18,181 nt of DNA from DATBAK01 sp036787815. Its GTDB lineage: Bacteria; Actinomycetota; Acidimicrobiia; IMCC26256; PALSA-610. The stretch covers positions 1 through 18,181 of the forward strand of contig DAIQOP010000051.1 of NCBI GenBank assembly GCA_036787815.1. Reading direction: 5' to 3'. Both the position numbers and the translations under genes were made by a program. Below, piece by piece: positions 12,456-18,181 of the stretch. The notes under the pieces are model-generated. The model did no database searches and was not told the origin of the DNA. It saw only the letters and a list, made by a program, of their open reading frames with translations. Within the stretch, counting starts at the first letter, position 1. Every line of letters starts with the position of its first letter.

Positions 12456-13835
12456 TCAGCCGTTCAGCAGCGAGGTCGGCGAGAGCGCGGCGGTCTTGCC
12501 GCTGTCGTCGATCAGCGAGCCGATCGGGTTGGTGTGGCCCTGCGAGACGCTGTACTGGATCAGCTGGAAGTCCTCGCCGAGGAACCAGTCCTTGGCCGAG
12601 GTGCTCCACGACGAGCCCGAGAGCTGGAGGCCGACACCCGTCGCGCCGTCGAGCGTGCGCGCGGTCTCCATCACCGCGGAGCGCGTGAGCGCCGGCGAGC
12701 GGTGCAGGATCTCGGCGAAGAGCGCGGCGGTCGACCAGCCGTACGCCACGATGCCGTCGGCGGTGTCGGCCGTGGGCTGGTACCTCTTGACGTTCGTCAT
12801 GTAGAGCTGCATCGCCGGGTTCGACGCGTTGTTCGGGTCGGCCGGGTCGAGCAGCGGGGTGACGCTGATCACCTTGTCGGAGTTCTGGTGGCCGGCGCCG
12901 AGCAACAGCTTCGACACGCAGGTACCCGACATGTAGGTGATCGGGTGCCAGCCGGCGGCACCTTCGGCGTTGAGCGCGGCCGGGCACGCGAGCAGCGTCG
13001 CACCGATCACGAACGCGTCGGCCTTCGTCGCCGCGAGGCTCGTGACCTGCGACTGCACGTTCGAACCTTCGGGGTCGTACGACTGCGTCTGCAGGATCTT
13101 GAGGCTCGTGCCCGCGATCATGGTCTTGAGCGCCTCTTCGTACGACTGGCCGAAGTCGTCGGCGGCCTTGAGCAGCGCGATGGTCGCGTTCGGCTTCTTC
13201 GCCTTCAGGTAGTCGACGAACGCACGCATCTCGAGCGGGTACGGAACCAGCTCGGAGCCGAGCATCCACGGGTACTTGGTGTTGCCCCACTGCACCGCGC
13301 CCGACGCGATCAGCATGTCGGGCACGCAGCGCGTGTTGACGGTGTTGCGGATGGCGAGGTTGTTCTTCGTGCCGACCACGTTGAACAGCGCGAAGACCTT
13401 CGTGTCGTCGATCAGCGACTGCACGTTGGTGACGGTCTGGCTCGCGTTGTACTGGTCGTCTTTGTCGACCAGCTTGATCTGGTACTTCTTGCCCGCGACC
13501 TCGACACCACCCGACGCGTTCAGGTAGTCGAAGTAGGACTTCTCACCCTTGAGGATCGCGCTGAAGGCCGCGTACAACCCCGACTCGGGGAGGCTCGTGC
13601 CGATCGTGATCGTGTTCCCCGTCACGCCGACCGTGTCGCTCCCGGCCGGGCACGCCGAGGTGTCGATCACCTTGCCCGACGGCGCCGTGGTCGATCCGCC
13701 CCCTCCACCCGAGGTCGTGGTCGACGACTTGCGACTGCTGCCGCACGCGGCCGCGATGATCACGGCAACGAGCAGCAGTGTGACGAGACGGAGCGGGTTC
13801 GACCCGCGGCGCCGCGAAGGACGGGAGAGATTCAT
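12456..13835 (-). CDS. livK: ABC-transporter substrate-binding lipoprotein (branched-chain amino acid type)
   Basis: The extracellular binding protein of the importer encoded just upstream; 459 residues. The N-terminus has a basic region (RPSRRR), a hydrophobic core (LVTLLLVAVIIAAAC) and a lipobox ending at C31, so it is anchored to the membrane by lipid. A Ser/Thr/Gly-rich tether follows (SSTTTSGGGGGSTTAPSG). The rest is a periplasmic-binding-protein type-I fold of the LivK/Leu-Ile-Val family, opening with ITIGTSLPESGLYAAF and with VKLVDKDDQYN-like and DTKVFALFNVVGT segments. The family includes binders of amino acids, amides, urea and aromatic acids, so the ligand is not fixed. ATG 13835 has GAAAGGA upstream at normal spacing. 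It is last among the five transporter genes and is preceded by a stem-loop in the 50-bp gap after livM. Confidence 0.92.
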   Translation of the reverse strand: MNLSRPSRRRGSNPLRLVTLLLVAVIIAAACGSSRKSSTTTSGGGGGSTTAPSGKVIDTSACPAGSDTVGVTGNTITIGTSLPESGLYAAFSAILKGEKSYFDYLNASGGVEVAGKKYQIKLVDKDDQYNASQTVTNVQSLIDDTKVFALFNVVGTKNNLAIRNTVNTRCVPDMLIASGAVQWGNTKYPWMLGSELVPYPLEMRAFVDYLKAKKPNATIALLKAADDFGQSYEEALKTMIAGTSLKILQTQSYDPEGSNVQSQVTSLAATKADAFVIGATLLACPAALNAEGAAGWHPITYMSGTCVSKLLLGAGHQNSDKVISVTPLLDPADPNNASNPAMQLYMTNVKRYQPTADTADGIVAYGWSTAALFAEILHRSPALTRSAVMETARTLDGATGVGLQLSGSSWSTSAKDWFLGEDFQLIQYSVSQGHTNPIGSLIDDSGKTAALSPTSLLNG

Positions 13836-13850
13836 CGGGTGTGTCCTTTC

Positions 13851-13868
13851 ACATTCTTTCGAGAATGT
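13851..13868 (-). promoter_or_regulatory. Small stem-loop between livM and livK
   Basis: ACATTCT and AGAATGT form a perfect 7-bp stem around a 4-nt loop (CGAA on the transcript). It begins 17 bp after the livM stop and ends about 15 nt before livK. It could be a processing or stability element that raises binding-protein levels, or a weak attenuator. There is no T-run. Confidence 0.5.
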
Positions 13869-13885
13869 CAGGGTGTTGCGAGAGC

Positions 13886-14932
13886 TCAGTGTCTTGTGAG
13901 TAGCCGCTGCCGCCCGGAGCCCCACAATCTCCGCACGCCGCCGACCAGACCGTCGGGAAGCACGAACACGAACAGGATGAGCAGGATGCCGAAGATCGCG
14001 GGCGAGCTCGCGGGGTTCGCGATCACGCGCCCGACCGTGCCGGTCGAGGAGACGTGCTTCGGGAGCGTGGCGGAGATCGCGTGCTGCACGAACACGACGA
14101 GCGCGCCGCCGACGAGCGGACCGAGCACCGTCGCGGTGCCACCGATCACGACCGCGACGAGGAACTCGATCGAGATCTGGAAGGTCTGGACCTTGTCCGC
14201 GCTGGCCTGCGTGAGGATGAGCACCGAGCACGATCCTGCCACCCCGGCGTAGAGCGCGCTGAGCGCGAACGCGAGGACCTTCACGAAGGCCACGTTGATG
14301 CCGGCGGTCTGCGCGGCGGCCTCGTGGTCGCGGACCGCCACGAGCGCCCGGCCGAACCGGCTGCGCACCAACGCCACGAGCCCGGCGAAGAGCAGCAGCG
14401 TGCAGCCGAACGTGACGTAGTAGGCCCATTGGTCGTCGCGACCGATCGCGGAGACGCTTGTCGGCACCCAGGCGGGCGGGGTGAGCCGCTGCGTGTCGAG
14501 CGAAACGAGGTTGGTGCCGCCGGTGACGTGCACGTAGTGCTTGGTGAGATCGGGGAACAGCACCGCGAGGCCGAGCGTCACGAGCGCCAGGTAGAGGCCC
14601 TTCACCCGAAGTGCGGGGAAGCCGACGGCCACGCCGACGGCGAAGCACATCGGCGCGGCGACGAGCAACGTCGGGATGAACTGCCAACCGTGCTGCTGCA
14701 TCAACAGTGCAGTCGTGTAGGCGCCGAGCCCGAAGAACGCGCCGTGGCCGATCGACACCTGCCCGTTGTACCCAGTGAGCAGGTTGAGCCCCATCGCGGC
14801 GACGCCGATGTAGAGGGCCTGCGCCCACAACACCGTGTTCGTACGCCCGTAGTGGTGCGGGAGCGCGGCAAGGAACGCGACGACCACGACCGAGCACACG
14901 AGGCCGACGATGGTGCGTTGGGTGCGGCTCAT
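13886..14932 (-). CDS. livM: Branched-chain amino-acid-type ABC permease LivM
   Basis: The second membrane subunit of the importer; 348 residues with about ten hydrophobic segments. Family landmarks are GLNLLTGYNGQVSIGHGAFFGLGAY near residues 50-75, GLYLALVTLGLAVLF, and VVIGGTATVLGPLVGG, followed by the C-terminal ILFVFVLPDGLVGG. ATG 14932 overlaps the last base of the livH stop (TGATG), a sign of translational coupling; an in-frame GTG one codon earlier is the alternative. It pairs with LivH to form the channel and is driven by LivG and LivF. Confidence 0.95.
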   Translation of the reverse strand: MSRTQRTIVGLVCSVVVVAFLAALPHHYGRTNTVLWAQALYIGVAAMGLNLLTGYNGQVSIGHGAFFGLGAYTTALLMQQHGWQFIPTLLVAAPMCFAVGVAVGFPALRVKGLYLALVTLGLAVLFPDLTKHYVHVTGGTNLVSLDTQRLTPPAWVPTSVSAIGRDDQWAYYVTFGCTLLLFAGLVALVRSRFGRALVAVRDHEAAAQTAGINVAFVKVLAFALSALYAGVAGSCSVLILTQASADKVQTFQISIEFLVAVVIGGTATVLGPLVGGALVVFVQHAISATLPKHVSSTGTVGRVIANPASSPAIFGILLILFVFVLPDGLVGGVRRLWGSGRQRLLTRH

Positions 14933-15816
14933 CACACCCGCTCCACACGGCGGCTACCGAACAGGCCCGACGGGCGGATCAGCAACACGAGCAGGATGAG
15001 CCCGAGCGGCACGACGAGCACGATGTCGGACAACGCATGGATGTACTGCGTCGTGAGCGACTGCGTGACGCCCACGATGAGCCCACCGACCACCGCGCCG
15101 AGGGTGGAGTCGAAGCCTCCGAGCGCCGCGGCGGCGAACGAGAACACCAGGATCGACTGCATCGACGCCGCGCTCAACGCCGGTTGCGAAGCCGGCACCG
15201 CGAGCGCGCCGGCGAGCGCGCCGAGCGCCGCGGCGAACGCCCAGCCGAGCATGAGCATCGTGCCGACGGGGATCCCGAGCAACGAGCTCGATTCGGGGTT
15301 CGAGGCAACGGCCCGCACCGCGAGCCCGAGCTTCGTCCGCTGCAGGATCAGGTAGAGGACCACGCACTCCAGCACGAGCACGCCCACGAGCACCAACGTG
15401 TCGGCCGAGATCTGCACGTTGCCGGGCAACCACGTCTTCCCGGGGTACGCACGCGGGAGTTGCTTCGCATCCGAGCCGAACTGCACCTGGGTGATCGAGT
15501 TGATCGCCAGGAACATGCCGATGGTCACGATCACGAGCACGAGTGGCGACGCCTTCTCGACGGGGCGGATCACCACCCGTTCGATGAGCGCACCACCGAC
15601 GAACGAGATCGCCATCGCGAGCAGGATCGCGATCCACACCGGGAAGTTCCGGTCGGTGAAGAACCACACGAGATAGGTGGAGTAGAGCGCCATCTCGCCC
15701 TGGGCGAAGTTGAGGATGCCGGTCGTGCGGAAGATCAGCACCAACGCCAGCGCCAACGACGCGTAGACCGCGCCGTTGCCGATGCCGTTCATGAGTTGGG
15801 TCAGGAACAGCGACAT
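14932..15816 (-). CDS. livH: Branched-chain amino-acid-type ABC permease LivH
   Basis: The first membrane subunit; 294 residues with about eight to nine hydrophobic segments. Landmarks are the N-terminal LMNGIGNGAVYASLALALV, RTTGILNFAQGEMALYSTYL, RAVASNPESSSLLGI (loop that meets the ATPases) and LGGFDSTLGAVVGGLIVGV. ATG 15816 follows the livF stop codon directly (TAGATG), and its own stop overlaps the livM start, so the genes are read as one operon. Confidence 0.95.
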   Translation of the reverse strand: MSLFLTQLMNGIGNGAVYASLALALVLIFRTTGILNFAQGEMALYSTYLVWFFTDRNFPVWIAILLAMAISFVGGALIERVVIRPVEKASPLVLVIVTIGMFLAINSITQVQFGSDAKQLPRAYPGKTWLPGNVQISADTLVLVGVLVLECVVLYLILQRTKLGLAVRAVASNPESSSLLGIPVGTMLMLGWAFAAALGALAGALAVPASQPALSAASMQSILVFSFAAAALGGFDSTLGAVVGGLIVGVTQSLTTQYIHALSDIVLVVPLGLILLVLLIRPSGLFGSRRVERV

Positions 15817-16572
15817 CTACAGCCCCAGGTACGCGCGTTGCACGTCGTCGTTGTCGGCGAGCTCGGCGGCGGTTCCGGACACCACGATCGTGCCCGTCTC
15901 GAGCACGTAGCCACGTTGGGCGATGCCGAGCGCGAGCGCGGCGTTCTGCTCGACGATCAGCATCGACACACCCTGCTCGCGGTTCAGCTCCGCGAGCTTG
16001 CGGAACAGCTCCTGCGTGATGAGCGGGGCGAGCCCGAGCGACGGCTCGTCGAGGAGCACGAGCTTCGGGCGCGCCATCATCGCCCGGGCGATCGCGAGCA
16101 TCTGCTGCTCGCCGCCGCTCATCGTGCCGGCCTGCTGGTCGCGCCGTTGGCCGAGGCGCGGGAACGCCTCGTACCAGTACTCGATGTCGCGCGCGACGTC
16201 GGAGTCGCGGCGCCGGTACGCGCCGGCCCGCAGGTTGTCGTCGACGGTGAGGTCGACGATCGTGCCGCGCCCCTGGGGAACGTGCCCGATGCCGGCCTGC
16301 GCGATCTGATCGGACCGCCGGCCCAACACGTCGCGGCCGTCGAACTTCGCTTTGCCCTGCGCGTCGATCATCCCCGACACGGCCCGCAGCGTCGTGGTCT
16401 TCCCCGAGCCGTTGGCGCCGAGGATGACGACCACCTCGCCTTCGTCGACCGTGAAGTCGAGCCCCTCCAGCACCCGCACGGCTCCGTAGCCGGCGCGCAG
16501 ACCGCTGACCTCGAGAAGGGTGCGCGAGCTCGCGGGTGGTGGCGAGGCCGAGAGTGGTGAGGTCGCGGTCAC
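15817..16572 (-). CDS. livF: Branched-chain amino-acid-type ABC ATPase LivF
   Basis: A cytosolic ATPase subunit of 251 residues. Walker A is GANGSGKT at 52-59, the Q-loop is Q100 in HVPQGRG, the ABC signature is MSGGEQ at 151-156 and Walker B is LVLLDEPS at 171-178, with the switch His region seen as LIVEQNAALAL (Gln/Asn replaces His, as is usual in LivF). About 17 extra Ser/Pro-rich residues precede the core. GTG 16572 overlaps the livG stop by four bases (GTGA), which supports this start and coupling with livG. Confidence 0.95.
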   Translation of the reverse strand: MTATSPLSASPPPASSRTLLEVSGLRAGYGAVRVLEGLDFTVDEGEVVVILGANGSGKTTTLRAVSGMIDAQGKAKFDGRDVLGRRSDQIAQAGIGHVPQGRGTIVDLTVDDNLRAGAYRRRDSDVARDIEYWYEAFPRLGQRRDQQAGTMSGGEQQMLAIARAMMARPKLVLLDEPSLGLAPLITQELFRKLAELNREQGVSMLIVEQNAALALGIAQRGYVLETGTIVVSGTAAELADNDDVQRAYLGL

Positions 16573-17291
16573 GAGACCGGTGTCCCGAGGTAGGCCTCGA
16601 TGACCTTGGGGTTGTCGCGCACCTCGGCGGGGGTGCCCTCGGCGATCTTGCTCCCGAAGTCGAGGACGACGATCTTGTCGGAGATCGCCATGACCATCGC
16701 CATGTGGTGCTCGACGAGCAGCACGGTGAGGGCGAGGTCGTCGCGCAACGACCGGATGAGGTCGCTCAGCTCGTCGACCTCGGAGTGCGTGAGCCCCGCC
16801 GCGGGTTCGTCGAGCAACAGGAGCCGCGGGTGGGCGGCCATGGCACGCGCGATCTCGATGCGCTTGAGCGTGCCGTACGGCAACCCGACGGCGTGCCGGC
16901 CGGCGAGGGCGGCCAACGACAACCGATCCAGGATCTCCATCGCCTCGGCGCGCCGCTTCCTGGCCTTGATCCGCCGCGAGTACCCGCCGACGAGCACGTT
17001 GTCGAGCACCGTGAGCGCGGGGAACAGCGCCAGGTTCTGAAACGTGCGCGCGATGCCGGCGCGGGCGATGCCGTGCGCCGGGAGGCCCAGCAGCTCCTGA
17101 TCCCGGAACACGATCCGACCGGACTTCGGCTCGTACAGCCGGCTCACGCAGTTGAACAGCGTCGTCTTGCCGGCGCCGTTGGGGCCGATCAGCGCGCAGA
17201 TCTCGCCGAGCTCGACGGAGAACGAGAGATCCGAGAGCGCGATGATGCCCCCGAATTCGGCTCGCAGCTCTTCTACCGACAGCAACGACAC
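16569..17291 (-). CDS. livG: Branched-chain amino-acid-type ABC ATPase LivG
   Basis: The partner ATPase, 240 residues. Walker A is GPNGAGKT at 36-43, the Q-loop is Q85 in ARTFQN, the LivG-type signature is LPYGT at 137-141 (the family normally has LSYGQ), and Walker B is LLLLDEP at 157-163 followed by LLVEHHMAMVM with the switch His. GTG 17291 was chosen because GGGGGAG lies about 5 nt upstream and a TACGAT box lies 24 bp upstream; the frame is open much further, to 17450, but that part is not ABC-like and would cover the promoter and the end of the next gene. It is the first gene of the transporter operon and overlaps livF by four bases. Confidence 0.95.
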   Translation of the reverse strand: MSLLSVEELRAEFGGIIALSDLSFSVELGEICALIGPNGAGKTTLFNCVSRLYEPKSGRIVFRDQELLGLPAHGIARAGIARTFQNLALFPALTVLDNVLVGGYSRRIKARKRRAEAMEILDRLSLAALAGRHAVGLPYGTLKRIEIARAMAAHPRLLLLDEPAAGLTHSEVDELSDLIRSLRDDLALTVLLVEHHMAMVMAISDKIVVLDFGSKIAEGTPAEVRDNPKVIEAYLGTPVS

Positions 17292-17315
17292 TCGCGCTCC
17301 CCCGGGGCTCGGGGC

Positions 17316-17321
17316 ATCGTA
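17316..17321 (-). promoter_or_regulatory. -10 box (TACGAT) upstream of the liv operon
   Basis: TACGAT on the minus strand lies in the 67-bp gap between the right repeat-protein gene and livG. It leaves room for a short leader carrying the GGGGGAG ribosome site. No -35 consensus is seen. Confidence 0.35.
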
Positions 17322-17358
17322 GCTACGGGTGGCGGCCGTTTCCTGCTTCAGTCGTGCG

Positions 17359-18180
17359 TCATCGGACCACCGGCCGCTTCGCGGCGATGGCGACGATCGG
17401 TCGGTGGAGCACGATGCCGTAGGTGAGGAGCGAGCCGACGAACCGCACACCGCCGAAGCCGAAGACCCCGCCGTCGGCCGCGGCCAACCAGTAGCCCGGA
17501 CCCTCGGGGTTCACGGCCATGCCGACGATCGGTGCGTTGAGGCGCATACCCCCGGTCGACCCTCCGAACTTCGCGTCGCCGAACGAGAACACCCCGCCGT
17601 CGCCGGCGTAGAGCCAGTAGCCCTTGCCGTCGGGCGTCGCGGTGATCCCGATGATGGGCTTGACGAGGTGCAGCGCGCCGGTCGATCCGTAGAACTTGGC
17701 GTCGCCGAACGCGAACACGCCGCCGTCGGACCAGACCTCCCAGTAGCCCTTGCCGGTGGCGGTCGCGGCCAGGCCGACGGGGTGGCCGTTGAAGCCCTTC
17801 CCGCTCTTGCCGGCCAACGTGACGGTGTCGCCGAAGAACCCCGCGTCGCCGAAATGGTCGACGGCACCGAGGCCGCTCAGGCCCGACTCGTACACCCAGT
17901 AGCCCTTGCCGCCGGGCGTCGGGACGATCTTGAGGAAGTTCGGGACGAACTCACGGCCGACACCCGCGAACTCGGTGGCCGGCTGGCCGTACGACCCCGC
18001 GGTGCCGTACGCGTAGATCACGCCGGTGTCGCCGTTCAGCACCCAGTACCCCATGCCCGAGGGCGTCATCGCCATCGACCAGCAGGTGCCGTTGGGTTCG
18101 TTGCGATCGGTGACGTTGTCGGCGCAGCGGCCCGGCACGCTCGCCGGGATGGCGAAGTTCGCAGTCAGCCAGTTCCACCC
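17359..18180 (-). CDS. 42-aa-repeat protein, C-terminal part (runs off right edge)
   Basis: The C-terminal 273 residues of a third repeat protein; the frame stays open to the right edge, so the true start lies outside the window. The visible part begins with a non-repeat stretch (GWNWLTANFAIPASVPGRCA) that holds two cysteines. About five units follow. The first two are longer and diverged (GVIYAYGTAGSYG; GAVDHFGDAGFFGD). The next three are regular: DGGVFAFGDAKFYGSTGALHL, DGGVFSFGDAKFGGSTGGMRL, and a final degenerate DGGVFGFGGVRFVGS. The linkers are GYWLYAG and GYWLAAA. A GTG at 18138 is in frame but lies inside the conserved stretch, so I do not take it as the start. The stop is 67 bp before livG on the same strand. 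Probably secreted, like its two relatives; function unknown. Confidence 0.85.
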   Translation of the reverse strand, partial: GWNWLTANFAIPASVPGRCADNVTDRNEPNGTCWSMAMTPSGMGYWVLNGDTGVIYAYGTAGSYGQPATEFAGVGREFVPNFLKIVPTPGGKGYWVYESGLSGLGAVDHFGDAGFFGDTVTLAGKSGKGFNGHPVGLAATATGKGYWEVWSDGGVFAFGDAKFYGSTGALHLVKPIIGITATPDGKGYWLYAGDGGVFSFGDAKFGGSTGGMRLNAPIVGMAVNPEGPGYWLAAADGGVFGFGGVRFVGSLLTYGIVLHRPIVAIAAKRPVVR

Positions 18181-18181
18181 G

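Noticed and set aside
11175..14252. Very long plus-strand open frame (about 1025 codons) opposite livK, livM and the repeat gene
   Set aside because: It is a mirror of GC-rich minus-strand codons: low-complexity Arg/Ala/Glu-rich translation with no domain, while the opposite strand encodes clear families.
15037..16560. Plus-strand open frame of about 507 codons opposite livH and livF
   Set aside because: Arg/Glu/His-rich shadow of two well-conserved transporter genes.
17292..17450. Longer LivG starting at 17450
   Set aside because: The extra 53 residues are Ser/Arg-rich and unlike ABC ATPases, and would cover the ribosome site, the -10 box and the 3' end of the neighbouring gene.

Overview
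The window is a GC-rich bacterial chromosome segment, most likely from an actinobacterium of the Acidimicrobiia type. The signs are strong GC bias in third codon positions, many GTG/TTG starts, TANNNT boxes 6-9 nt before start codons (leaderless genes), and secreted proteins built from a 42-residue repeat with the cores GYWLVASDGG and FGDAxFFGSTGA, which I associate with that class. The lineage is an inference from style, not from a marker gene.

Layout, left to right. (1) 2-3569, minus strand: the N-terminal part of a secreted 42-aa-repeat protein, a class-B-like DyP peroxidase, and a membrane acyltransferase with an SGNH domain. (2) 3619-4901: a complete mobile element with 23-bp imperfect terminal inverted repeats and an 8-bp target duplication. 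It holds an N-terminally truncated IS1-family transposase and two small genes unrelated to transposition: a four-cysteine zinc-ribbon protein and a lipoprotein. Each has its own inward promoter next to an inverted repeat. The element lies between the divergent acyltransferase and aldo/keto reductase genes. (3) 4941-8634: aldo/keto reductase (+), a VOC-family protein (-) and a second SGNH acyltransferase (-). (4) 8635-8977: a 343-bp regulatory region with 17-bp tandem repeats. (5) 8978-10993, plus strand: a ketol-acid-reductoisomerase-like protein with altered active-site residues, then an RNase HI fused to a YpsA-like SLOG domain. (6) 11019-17291, minus strand: a branched-chain-amino-acid-type ABC importer in transcription order livG-livF-livH-livM-livK, followed by a second 42-aa-repeat protein behind a very strong hairpin. 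(7) 17359 to the right edge: a third 42-aa-repeat protein, partial.

How the parts relate: the five liv genes overlap or abut and form one importer. The 42-aa-repeat proteins sit on both sides of it and are probably exported surface proteins. The two acyltransferases are paralogues that probably modify cell-envelope glycans. The most unusual items are the passenger-carrying IS1-like element, the RNase HI-SLOG fusion and the diverged KARI-like enzyme. No rRNA, tRNA or CRISPR array was seen.
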